From: Mactromeris polynyma
Taxonomy: Eukaryota; Mollusca; Bivalvia; Venerida; Mactridae
DNA length: 64,000 nucleotides
Direction of reading: 5' to 3'
NCBI GenBank assembly: GCA_032209605.1
Contig: JASFXZ010000028.1
Coordinates: 8,566,941-8,630,940 of the forward strand
A program made the position numbers and the translations under genes. Of this stretch, positions 34,048-47,300 are shown piece after piece. Position 1 is the first letter of the stretch. The number at the start of each line of letters is the position of its first letter. Below the pieces are notes generated by a model that worked only from the letters and a program-made list of their open reading frames with translations, was not told the origin of the DNA and made no database searches.

Positions 34048-34640
34048 AATCTCAAGGGTCATTTTGATAATTTTTGACTGGATTTTACCATTTGATAGCC
34101 AAATAACCTATAATTTAGACAAAATTGACCCTTCAGCAGGGCTCAACATACTTTTTGTACTACTGGACAAGTCGGACAAGTAGATTTAAAAATCACTTGT
34201 CCTGACCTTAAAAAATGTAGAGTGAAATGCAGGAGTTGTGACAAATGAAGAAATACAGCATTAATATGCAGGCTTTATAATACATGAACAATTCAATTAA
34301 ACCATTAACTCGCTAATTCACAAATTGTAATTCTAATTATAGTCTCACATTGATTTTTCTTGAGCCAATTTTTGTTAACTGTGGATTGATCTTTTGGTTT
34401 CGTTGAATTGATTTAAGCCCATCAGGTAACTTGGACACAATTTCTTCCATTGAGAGTTACTGGTCACATCGGGCAAGTAGTTTTGGAAATTGGTTGCTCG
34501 GACCTTCAAATTACTGGTCAAAATCCATCGGACAACCGTTAGTGTTGAGCCCTGCTTCAGCCAGAATCCCAATGGTCAAAATGTGGCCTTTTGGAATTCT
34601 AGGGGTCAAAGGTACAACTCCAGGGTCAAATGAAACCCCT
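34048..34640 (+). repeat. Dispersed 'AAGGGTCA' repeat, copy 2, split by an insertion
   Basis: Left part 34048-34137 and right part 34554-34640 match the continuous copy at 17629-17800 in the same order. The break falls exactly at the hAT-like element. Confidence 0.75.
34138..34553. mobile_element. hAT-like miniature element nested in a dispersed repeat
   Basis: Ends AGGGCTCAACA and TGTTGAGCCCT are inverted. The flanking 8-mers are ccttcagc (34130-34137) and gcttcagc (34554-34561), a 7/8 match. Internal GGACAAGTCGGACAAGTAG is also found in the element at 42216-42440. Confidence 0.8.
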
Positions 34641-35198
34641 GTAGAGCTACCAGCTCTGGCTATGCCCCGGTCAATCATTGATGATTTTACAGTACTTTGC
34701 AACCCTGGCCAGATTTCACGAAAATACTTAAGTATGAACTTGTCAGTATTTGTCTTAAATATATTGTCAATTGTTTCAGTATGTACAATCAAAAGGTTTT
34801 GAAGATTTTACTTCTGGGCGAGAAAAATTAGGTTTAGTTCTGTTAATATGAAATAATCACCAGTATCTGCAGGCAAAAATATACTTGCGTAAATTCATAA
34901 GTATCTTTTAATAATAGTTTTATCCTCAAAGATATTTATGAATAAATGAATAAAAAGGAGAAATATTGTCAGTGTGTGCTCTTTCGATAAATTTATACTG
35001 TAATATCAAAACATTTTTCAAGAAAAAAATCATTTCATAGCTGATTAAACTTATTTAGAGCTTTTTTGCTAAGTTAAGTAAAAACTTAATTTACGTGAAA
35101 TCGGGGCCTGGTCTGCGGTCCATTAATCATTATCTATTAAACAAGAGTTTTTATTTGAATTGCTTTATTTTACAGGTTTGTTATAAATAGTTAGCAAT

Positions 35199-35393
35199 AT
35201 GGAACAGCCTTCTGGCGAGAATGGAGTTGTTGTCAGTTCTGCATCGACGGGTTTTACTGTACAGATTATTCGAACATCCACTGGCACCGTTCAGCAGCCT
35301 GAACCTCGATTGTTTCAGCTGTACGATGATGAGCCTGGAGTTGCACAGACATTGTTGAACATTGCCCAGCCTGGAACAATGGCTGTCGATCAA
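35199..35393 (+). CDS. Gene B exon 1: N-terminus
   Basis: ATG at 35199, 23 bp after a TTTTACAG acceptor, encodes MEQPSGENGVVVSSASTGFT and ends AVDQ|GTTAGT, phase 0. No known domain. Confidence 0.8.
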
Positions 35394-38300
35394 GTTAGTA
35401 TAGTTTATCTGTATGGGTTTATTTCAATTGTTATGTAGCATTAATATCCTCTTACAGTGATTTTTATGCCTCCACTTCGAAGAAGAGAGGGCATATTGGT
35501 TTGCACATGTCGGTCGGTTGGTATGTCCATAACCTTCTCTTTTCCGATCAATAACTCGAGAACCCCTTGACCTATCATCCTCAAACTTGGTCCACACATT
35601 CATCTTTGGTAGCAGAGGAACCCTATTGATTTTGAGGTAAAAGGTCAAGGTCACAGGGGCCATAAAGGTTTACAAAAATCTCTTATAAATTTTATTAATT
35701 TTACTGCTGAATATAGGCTGTTTCCCCTTATCAAAAATTGACCATTTTCCCCAAAAATCATACTTTTTTTCCCCAATTCTTTGTTCACTTTTCCCCCTCG
35801 GATGAAATTTTTTGTGTATTTAACCTTTTATAAACAAATATTTGCTCTTACATCACCTTATATATATAACAAACACCAACCACAGCTGAAAAGTTATTTT
35901 TATTACCAAAACAACCATTACCATATTTTCCCAAAGTTAGGATGTGTCGCGCTTATTTTCCCAATTGAAAAGGAACAGACAGTAAAAAAAAAAATTAAAA
36001 TCACTGTCTAAAGGATTCAATGCAGCACATAACAATTCATCGTATTTGGAATCATTCTATATTAATCTGTTTGTTGCAAAACTACTAAAATAATTAACAA
36101 AGAAGGAACTACTTATTTTCAGTATTAAAAATCATATCCATTTTACTACTTGATTTTGGAAAACTGACCTTCTAAAATTTTGATATTTTTATAAAATGAA
36201 CAGTTTTGACTTTTTCTGCTGAGGAAAACGGAATGAAGGCTTAATACTTTTATTAAAACCAGGGTGGACTTGAAAACAGGAGTCCTATTGGAAAAAAGTT
36301 GTAGTCTTTAGTAAAACCTCGCATAAAGACCACCTCAATAATAAGACCACCTCAAAATTAAGAACACAATTTCCAAGTCCATTTTCACTATTTTGCTCTT
36401 TATTCCACCTCATTATTAAGACCACCTCAATAATGAGTCCAGTTTTCAAGGGTCCCAAGGGTGGTCGTATTATTGAGGTTTCACTGTACTTCTAAAGATA
36501 CAATTTCTAAAAATGTCTCCAGAAAAAGGAGGGAAAATATAAGAGTCTAAAAATCATAATTAGGAATCGAGTTAGAACCCTGAAAACAACATAGAACAGG
36601 CATGAGAATTTCCCCCCGTTTTCGCGGAAACCCCCGGATTTGTCACTCGCGAGGGCCGTTTTTGAGACAATTTAAGCCATCTTAGATGCTTTAAAACCAG
36701 GAGCTTCAGTGGCCCCCTTAGACCCCTTGCCAAATTTTCAGCTGATTTTGAAATTTTGGAATCACAAACATAATGGAACATTTTCAGGGTCAGATGGGAG
36801 ATTTTGTGTCTGTAGACGAAGGTGAGGTAGATGACGAAACAGTTGTCGTTAAAGAAGAGCTTGAAGCTATTGAAGATTCCAGCTATCAACTTATTGATGC
36901 ATACAATGAAAAAGAAAAGGAAGAAAGACATGAAGTGGCTGATGACATCAGAAGTCAAATTGCTGAGCTTGTGAGTATTGTCGCGGACATATAAACCATG
37001 GATTCGAAACACGCTGGTATATATGTATTTAGAATTGTTCGAACTCTCGCGAGCATTGAGATTTTCTCCCGAGATCAAACGAACAGATCACCTCGTACAA
37101 TTCTATGAAAATTGTCCATTATAAAAACCGAGGTTCCGATTAGCAGTAAAAAATTGGCGACGTCCGCCATCTTGCTTCTGAATCGCGAGAAGTTGACATT
37201 AATCGTCATGTTTACAACAGCTATAGATTTCTTGATAGTATTCACATATAGTTTGTGTTTATCTTGTTGTTTGCTTGTATGTTTTTTGGTTCAATACCGA
37301 GTTGAAAGACTGAACGAATGTTGATTAATCAGATGAAATTTCCATTCAAATGCACGATACTTACCAAGTGCGCGCTAAGGATTGTGGGTAAATCGTCCAC
37401 TAAGGATTGTGGGTAAATTATTTCTTCTTATCGTTATTAGCCTGTTTCGAATCCATGGTTTATATGTGTCCGTGGTATTGTACATTACTGTCACATATAT
37501 TTTGAGATAGCAGCCTCTGAAATTGATTGAGATTGTCTAAAAGACATTTTCATGTGAATGGTGATGTTGAATTAAAAGTTACCAATTTGAAGCAAATACA
37601 TACTTGTATTCTTTTTTGCAAGTGTCGGGGTTCTGAAGTTGACCCCTGGAATTTCAAAAATCCACATTTTGACCCCCAAGGAGTCTGATAGAAATGTAAT
37701 TTTTTCTCTAAATTATTGGTAATTTGGCTATAAAATGATAAAATCTAGTAAAAAATTATCAAAATGACACTTGAGAATCAGCACCTCATGTAAGCTGTGA
37801 GTGTATTTTAAATACATACATTTTGTATGTGTCTTGTTTGTAAAGTGCATATACTTGAAGAGTGTTCCTGCTACCTTCAGGAATTTGCCCATTTGTTTAT
37901 AAAGATTGCTTGTAACCACATTTATCATCAAAATTGCATGGAACAAAACTTCGCAAACTCTAAAAAAAAAATTCGCCAATTTTGGAAAGTCTTCACTTTT
38001 CGATGATTTAAGCCAATTTGTTTTTTATTGAGCCAATGGCTCAATTGGCGAACAACATATCTATGTTAAAAACTCGTACTCATGAATAATTAATGAGGTG
38101 AAATCCAGCCGCTTGATTGGCCGCATGACAAACACCTCATGCGTTACGGAAATTGCCGAGGACTTAAGGATGAACTCACTGTTCTGAGCGATTCAACGAG
38201 ATCGCAGCTTTCAGATCATTATAGCCATTTTGTCGAATTTGCTGATAGCTCTTCACAAAGAATATTTCTTCTATTTTGTTATCATCCATTTCATTGGTCG

Positions 38301-41300
38301 AGAAATATTATGAATATTCATTCTTCTGTTGTATTTCAGTGTAATCAGTTATGTGACCTCGGGGAGGAGAGTTTCTTGTTGTCGGTTCGGTTACTTGATG
38401 GTAAAGAACAGCATGTCGGTTCCGTCAAGGGAGATCACTTCTGTTTGCTTCGTCCTGAAATAGTTCAAGATTTTCAGAACTTTTGTTTAGGTAAATCAGT
38501 AATACAGTCAGACCTCGTTTATTCGACAACCTTCGGTTCCCAGTAGCGCCATTGACCGATTTATTTTTAGTGTTCCATGACTTTATTTCTATCCGAATAC
38601 TTGGTATCTTCCTAAATAATATCAGGTCTCGATGTCTCTTCTTATGCACATCAAATTGAATTGGACCATTCTAAACCCCTTGTATTATTCAGGTTTCGGA
38701 CTCGACGAAGTCAAATGAACGAGGTCCGACTGTACTTTATTTGTTTTGAGAAAATAATTTGAGTATGATTTTGTGCCACCACTAAGTGGGCGTGTTTACA
38801 TTTACCCTTGCCTGTCTTTCCTTCCACCAAACAAAAGAGCATGTCATGCGAAGCTTACAGTATGTTTCCGAGATTAACAAAACTTCCCGAAAACTTCACA
38901 TTTGACATCACCATGTACTGGCAGTTAGCAATATTTGTCCCATATGGCAATATGAAAATGAAGTGACCTCATGGAGTAAATATTGTTTCCTGCTTGCAAA
39001 TAGTGACATCACATGTTGTGTTTTCTTGAAAAGACGACACATACAGAAGAGGTCTGTGAGCATTTTGCACGGTCTTACCTCGGCGCTTGAACAAGAAATA
39101 TCTTGAAAAAAGATGTTCGGCACAATTTGGGTTAAGATTTGTTGAGCAACATAAAAAATGCCGAGATGTTACGATTGCTGTTCACTCCAGATCAAAAATG
39201 TATTTCGGTAAATTCACTGAAATTCAGTGGATTTCGGTAAGGTTACGTACCCTTCATCGAAAGGTTAACCAATCCGTGTCAAGGTTACAAGTTTTGTTCG
39301 GTTGAAGAGAAAGTGCCTTTGTGGTTAACGTAAGATTTGATTGGTTTACACAGCACTGATATGCAAATAGCAAAACCATGTTAGTACGACTGCGCTGAAA
39401 AAACATTTCTAGGGAAGACACTGGTTTCATGATGTTTATATCTGCAGGTATAGAGGAAGAGAGACGACCCGAAGAAGATGATGAAATGCAGGAGTCACTA
39501 GAAGATACGAGCATGCAAGATGATGATAACAGCGCAAAACTTGAGAATGAACAACATGAACTCATGGATGTAAGTCTGTCCACAGAGTTCACTGTTTAGT
39601 AGCCTTTACAGAAAAACCTCAATAATAAGACCACCCTTGGGACCCTTGATAAATTGTCTTTTTATTTAGGTGGTCTTAATATCGAGGTTGAATAAAGACC
39701 AAAAAATGGACTTAACATTTTTGGTCTTAGTTTTGAGGTGGTCTTATTATTGAGGTGTAGTTAAGTAAGGCTTTACTGTATATATATTTAGACTAGACAT
39801 TCATAGTGTTTTATGACAATAGAACTTCCAAATGTTTACTTTACTTTTTAGATATTTTTCCCTATTCCACCCAGACTTACATTTGTTTAGTATTATAAAT
39901 TCACTCTGATATTTCGTCCGTGCTAAACTTTTACATGGTCTGGTGTGAGGGAAATATGAATCTTGATGACGTGTACTCGGCTCGGAAACTTTTGGGGTCA
40001 AAGGTCACAGGAGGCATCATGTTTTACAAACATCTCATGTTTTCTATGAAAATATTCCAAGTAATAATTTTTAGAAAATGGTACTGGTACTCTAAAACAT
40101 TGCAGTATAACTTTGCGTAAAAGTAACTGCAAAACATTGATACACGTATTTCCTATGCTAGCGCTAAATAACTGCCTAGGTCATGAGAGAAAAAAATACT
40201 GGTATTGGACACTTGTATTTGTGGTTTTGGAAAACAAAAGTGATGATTCAGCATTGTTGATTACATCTGTATGAAGGAGTCATCTTGTATTCTTTTATCC
40301 ATTTGTTCAGGTCGAAACTATGACAGACAAAAATGATGTACAAAAAGCAGTTGTGATGAAACCAAAGGTTATTCTATTGAAAAAATCTGCAGACGGACAA
40401 AGCACAGAAATAGATCACCAGTATATCACCCCGGTGAAAGCTGAACCCCATCCTGCAGGTGAGTACATGTCTCATCACCAGTATATCACCCCGGTGAAAG
40501 CTGAACCCCATCCTGCAGGTGGGTTCATGTCTCATCACCAGTATATCACCCCGGTGAAAGCTAAACCCCATCCTGCAGGTGGGTTCATGTCTCATGTTTT
40601 CGTTGCTTTATATAGAGAAGGGATATATCCGCACAGTTCTTAAATTTGAACAATTACAGTGTATGTGTGGGACTGTGTACATGTGGGACTGTGTACTTGT
40701 GGGACTGTGTACGTTTGGGACTGTGTACGTGTGGGACTGTGTACGTGTGGGACTGTGTACGTGTGGGACTGTGTACGTGTGGGACTGTGTACTTGTGGGA
40801 CTGTGTACTTGTGGGACTGTGTACGTGTGAGACTGTGTACGTGTGGGACTGTGTACGTTTGGGGCTGTGTACGTGTGGGACTGTGTACGTGTGGGACTGT
40901 GTACGTGTGGGACTGTGTACGTTTGGGACTGTGTACGTGTGGGACTGTGTACGTTTGGGACTGTGTACGTGTGGGACTGTGTACGTTTGGGACTGTGTAC
41001 GTGTGGGACTGTGTATGCGTTAGACTGTGTACGTGTAGGACAGTGTACGTGTGGGACTGTGTATGTGTGGGACTGTGAACGTGAGGGACAGTGTACGCCT
41101 GGGACTGTGAACACGTGGGACAGTGTACGTGTGGGACAGTGTACGTTTGGGACTTAGTACATGTGGAGAAAAAAGCTTTCAAGAAGGATGACCAGTTGAC
41201 AACGTACAAACTTAAGGGCCTGTTTTTAGTAGCATTGCGTAGCTTTGCTTTACTATAGGGTTAGCATAGTTGAAATTGCTCTTTGTCTTTAGGTTATAAC

Positions 41301-44300
41301 TCATACTCCATGTGCACTATAAAGTATTGCACAAGGCCCACGATATCGAAACACTGCAAATTGAGTCTATTTTTAAAAAAGTAGTCCAAGCCCACCCAAA
41401 ATCACTGTACACACGCTGTACTGGTTTCAATCAAGGTTGAAAAATTTCAGACCATCAAGTAATCAGTATGTCAATTATTGTAAATTTTGAATGAACATTT
41501 TGAGATGGCATAAAAACAGAAAAAAAATGTTAAGAATTGTGTTTGCAGAACCTGCCAGCAACGACAGAGGAACAACTAGCAATAAGGAGAACAAGGAAAC
41601 GACCACCAGTATACTGTTCTTGTGTGACATCTGTAAGAACGTGTTTACAGACATCAAACAACTAAGGGTAAGTTAATGCTGATATGAAGTACATATTGAT
41701 CAGAGAAAAATAGTAGTGCTTGAATGAAGGTTAGCAGTTCAGGGTTTTCACAATGAAAAAATGTCACAACCAAAAATTTACTTTTGGGACCCCCAAAATG
41801 TATCGGGACTCCAAGGACCCCCATTTGAAAAATCCTAGGGATAAACTCTGATGTGATTTTAACAAGAGTGACAGTCTTGTTATTATTTGAACAAATGTTT
41901 CTTGTCTTGCAGCAACATAAGTTTGACGTCCATGGCGAATCGGATTACAAGTGCGACAAATGTGCACGAGTTTTTTCATTGAAGAAGACATACGAACGTC
42001 ACATGATGGACGCACATATGGAAGGGGAAGAGAAGCACTTGTGTGACTCGTGCGTTCTTACTTTCCACACACCAGAAGAACTTGAACATCACATTTATGG
42101 TAAGTGCGTCATTACAGATGGACAAACTGACCAGGGCCCGGGATTATAACGGACACTTACACTTGGCATTCAAATCGTACAATTTACGCGTATTAATCTG
42201 ATAGTGACTATATACAGGGCCATAGAAATCCACTAACCCGACATCCCAGACAAGTCTAATTGCTGTTTTGGGCTACCAACAGTTGAGTTGGACTTTGTCC
42301 AGGACAAGTCTGTAATGTAATGCACATGTCCATACCATATTCTATGCTCGTGAAATTAGCCTCCTATGTCGGACAAGTCAAAATTAACATGTACACTAGT
42401 CTGGGACAACTGTAATAAAAGAAAATTTCTAGAGCCCTGCTATGAGGTGTGAAAATGTATGATAATGTTAAATGTGAACTGAATATTCTTTGTGGCCTGT
42501 TTTCTTAGAGATTTGAGTGTGAGATGAGATATTGGAGTGATTATAAGTCTGAGTGTGGAGTGCGGAGTGAGTGCGGAGTGCGGAGTGAGTGTGGAGTGCG
42601 GAGTGAGTGCGGAGTGAGTGTGGGGTGCGGAGTGAGTGTGGAGTGAGTGTGGGGTGCGGAGTGAGTGTGGAGTGCAGAGTGAGTGCGGCACTCAAACCCC
42701 AATTATTACTCCCATATCTCATAATGACCATAAAATCTCAAAGAAAATGTACCAAAACGAATATTCAACACTCGTTTGACATTTTCTTGCATTTTCCTAT
42801 CTCAAATTTTCAATATCAGACAAATAACATTTAAGTTTGTTATTTGGGTGCTGAGTGTAAGTCTCTGTTATAATTATGGATGTCGACAAATATTTGGATA
42901 TTCGTTTGTACGTCCAAATATTCGAATACTCATTCGGCATTTGAATATTCGATAAAATAAAAAAAAGTTCATTATAATAGCTGAATGCAAGTGTATTAAA
43001 TTTCAATGATGGACATTATCATATTGAATGACATTTTATGCGTGAAAATTAATATCTACGTTAATTGACATGTCATGTTGAATATTTGGGGGCAAGAGAG
43101 ATGCACTGAAAGTATTAGTAATCACGGGACTTTTACAACTTAAGTGAGCAGTTTTAAACACAAAAGTTAAACTTCGAATTTCAATTTTTTTTATTAAATA
43201 AGAATTAATCGATTATTCGAATACCAAAATTGCCATTCATTGACATCCCTAGTTATGATCACAGACCAAGAGTTGCCAATTCATAGTCAGCATAGTCCAG
43301 CTAATGCAATTAATCGACATAATCAGACAATCGGTTACGTATTTTGAAGATTTCGCTGTATGCCTTTCAGCGGGCACTGATACCTGAATATATATGTTGC
43401 TTTTTACAACATACAAATGAATCTGATGTGTTACTCGTCAATCAAGATAAATGAACTTAAATCTAATGCTGTTGGACTTGGTGTCATCCGAAATAAATAT
43501 CTTGTCCCGATGTATCTTCTTAGGCACGCTGAATTGAAATGGGTTATTCTAAACCATGTATTATTCGAAATAAAATTTCTGACCTGAATGAACCAGGTCC
43601 GACTGTAATATAATTAGTAATTTTTCAACTTTTTCTTCATAATTTTCTGATTCAGCCTGGCGTAATAAAACAATTGTGAAAATAGCATTGTGATATTCAA
43701 TATTTGTTGTTTTCAATTTTATTGTATCATGTTATTTAATCATAAAACAGCCGTCTATGACATTTCGAGTTTAACCACTAATGGTCTGAAATGCCATATA
43801 CTTCAATGTATTATTTATATTTTTACATTGAAATCAATATTTGTTATCATATAAAGTGTTAATTTAAAGACCAGCCGTTTCTGTCTTATGAGACATGTGC
43901 TTTCTGAGCACATTTAATATATAGGGGTCAGATGATACAGACTTAACGTGATACGATACATTCCACAGCATATCTCTCACGATACGATATGTATCACAAT
44001 ATATCACAAAGAATAAATAAAATGCTCTAGATGCCACACTTGTTCGCATAAATGGTAAGGATATATATTAACAAATGGCATTTGTAAAGAATACTTGCTG
44101 CCTGTTAAGAACAAAACAGAAATGACTAAACATGACTAAAGTATTTAGAATTAGAATGGTTTCTATGCACTACATTCAAAGCGTGGCAGTTGTGTTTACG
44201 GTTTCGATTTTTGCAACATATTTAAAAATGGCGGATCTATACATCGATTTTTCTAAAAACGCATCGAGAGAGGTTGCATTGGGATGCATTGAAGGATCGA

Positions 44301-47300
44301 TTAATCATCTCCCCCTAGTACTATATGTATGGTATTGAATTGATGGACAGAAACTTTCTGTTTTCAGGTTGCCATAACACAGACTTACCTATGAAATGTG
44401 ATATTTGTGAACAAACCTTTCCTGACATCCTTCGTCTTATGGAACACAGAAAGTTACATTTTGACTACGCATGTTTCTGTGACAAATGTTGGCAAGGATT
44501 CTTTGATTACTTGGAACTTGAGGCTCATAATCAGGTAAATTCCCCCACCCCCGCCCCCGCCCCTCCATAATCATTCTTGGTAGACCTGTGTATTCAAGGA
44601 ATTTAGCTTTTCCACAACAAACCTGTATTAGAGACCGAAAAATCTATTTTCTGGTTTTTACATTTTCTAACAAGATATATTTACTTTTTAAAATCTTCTT
44701 TCTATTTTAATGGCATTCAATTTGATCTTTGTGATAAAAGCTTCTCAGAATTACACTGCATTATCTTTGATCAGGTATGTACCCAGTAACTCATTAGTTG
44801 TTGTATCTAACCTGAATCAAGGGTTTCATTTGACCTTGGAGTTGACCCTTTGACCCTTGGAATTGACCCTTTGACCCTTGGAATTGACCCTTGGAATTTC
44901 CATAAAGCCACATTTTGACCCCAAGGATTCTGACTGAAGGGTCAATTTTTGCTCTTATTTATAGTTAGTTTGTCTATAAAATGGTAAAATTCGGTCAAAA
45001 TGACCCTTGAGATTCAGCCCCTGGGGCAAATCCTACAAGAAATGACAAATTCCTGCAATGTTGTATCCTTGTTGTTGTTCTAGTCTTGTTGATATTTCAG
45101 TCTGGATGTCGGTACAAGGAAGCACTGTACAAATGTCATATATGCGGGAAAAGATTCACCAAGCTTGCTACCATAAGTAAGCATATCGACACTCACCCGG
45201 TACACTCCCCGCACGTGTGCCGTATGTGCGGTCGTGGGTTCGACACGGAGAAGGAGTTGAAGTATCATAGAAGTGGAGCCCACATTATACGTCCCTTCAA
45301 GTGCGAGTTCTGTGATAAGACGTTTAAGAAGAAGGACAGCGTGATTGAACATCGTAGACTTCATATGCGTGTCACCAATATGCCGATGCGACGCGAACCA
45401 ATCGTTAATGCTAACGGAAATGTGGGTTTTGTTGATGTTTTGGAGGACGATGATGATTTCATGGGAAAACCGGAGTTTGAATGTAATACGTGTGGTATCG
45501 CCTTGAAGACACAGAATATGTTAGACCAGCATATTCACCAACACGAGACTGCAGCCGAGCAGTATAAATGTGACTGCTGCACTAAAATATTCTTCTCATT
45601 GAATTTACTCAACATTCATTGCAGACGAGATCACAAGATGCTACTTGATCAGCAGGTAAAGTTGGAGTTGATTGTCTTATGGACATGTCGATATGTTCTC
45701 CTGTGTTAAAGATATGACCTGTCAGGGCTGTCTTTTGACTATTTTTGGGGCCGAAAAGGCAGAAATATATATATTTTCTCCCAAATTTGGGTAAAAATTC
45801 CTCACACAAAAAAAATTAATTTGTGTTATTCTGATCGAAAACACTCTCAAATATGAAAAATCAAGTTCCTGACTTTTATATACATTTTGGAATCTGAAAT
45901 TGCTACTGTGAAAATTTACGCAAAATTCCCCTTTTTCACAGCCCCAGCCCCATTCCTCAAAAGTAGAAAGAGTTAAGACAGCCCTGGCTGTTCCACGACA
46001 AAGTCTGTATCTTTGACCAAAAATCCATTTTCAAAATTTCAGGTTTTTACATTTTCTAACAAATACATTTTTCTAGTTTTATTTGATATCAGCAATATTA
46101 AAATCAGACATCGACTCTTCATTATAGCAATTCTTATATTAGGAACAAAATGAAAACTAAACTGCTAAATGACGTTGCATCAGAAATGCTTTACTCAAAT
46201 GTATATTGATTCGTAAAAAAATCTTATTTTTAAAATTGAAAAATAAAATATACATATATAAACATAGTCATGTTCTTAGACTTCTATAAATTAAGCAACA
46301 CCTTATAATTATACTACCAAAAAATTGCTGAGTTTGTGAAATCAACATTTCATTAAGAAACCAATGTCACTAATACAGGTTTTGTGATGGAAACGTCCAA
46401 ATCATATAATGAAATTAATTATTTACATAGTTATATAGTATATTGTTTGTGTTTCCTTTGCTTTTAAACTGCTTGATCAAATTTTAAGAAATTGAAAGTT
46501 TTATGAAACATTTCCTATGACTTTTTCTAGCGTAACCTTTATACTGAATCAATTAGTTAACTTCAAATGACTAGCACTACACTTTCCTTAAACTGAGTTT
46601 GACAGTCCCCAACAAGAATGCACTGTAATGGACTGTTTGGGGTATTGAAATCCATTCACATTTTTTTATATTTAATACATACTATTATGCCTACAATTTA
46701 CAGGGTACTAGTCATGTGGCAGACTTGGACAAAATTCAGGTTTGTGAATGGGAAGGTTGCAATAAAACATTCTATGATGATAGCAAGTTACGTCAACACA
46801 TCAAGTACCATGGACAACGGGCTGATAAGATTGCCAGGGGGGTTAGCATGCCAGAACGCTCCTCGGCGACCTGCGAGATCTGCGGGAAAATTCTGAAGTA
46901 TAAAAGTTACATGAAAGCTCACATGATGAGCCATTTCAAGGACCATCCCTACCAGTGTGAACTTTGTGGTCAGGCCTACCCCACCGCTAAACGCCTCGAA
47001 GATCATGTCAGGTAAAAACAGTTGATGTATTACATATTTTGCTTTTCTTACACAACATGTTGCTCAAACAAACTGGAAGACAGATATCTCAGAATGTCTG
47101 TAAGTCTTTGATATAGTTATTGTACATGTACTATAAATAGAATAAAGGGAGAGAACTCGTGATAATCTTCTGCCACGCACTTATGAAGAAAATACTGTAA
47201 ATTATTGAAGTGCTTAAGCGTCTCATTACTATCATTGTCAACCAGATGGTCTACTCGAAGCACCACCATATTCATTGTCGCAAGAAAATAGTACATGTAA

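Noticed and set aside
38139..38339. Open frame upstream of gene B exon 3
   Set aside because: Non-coding-like sequence before a good TGTATTTCAG acceptor; treated as intron.
40608..41209. Open frames on both strands rich in TYTVPHVHSP or CGTVYVWDCV
   Set aside because: Products of the 16-bp minisatellite; no homology and no splice signals.
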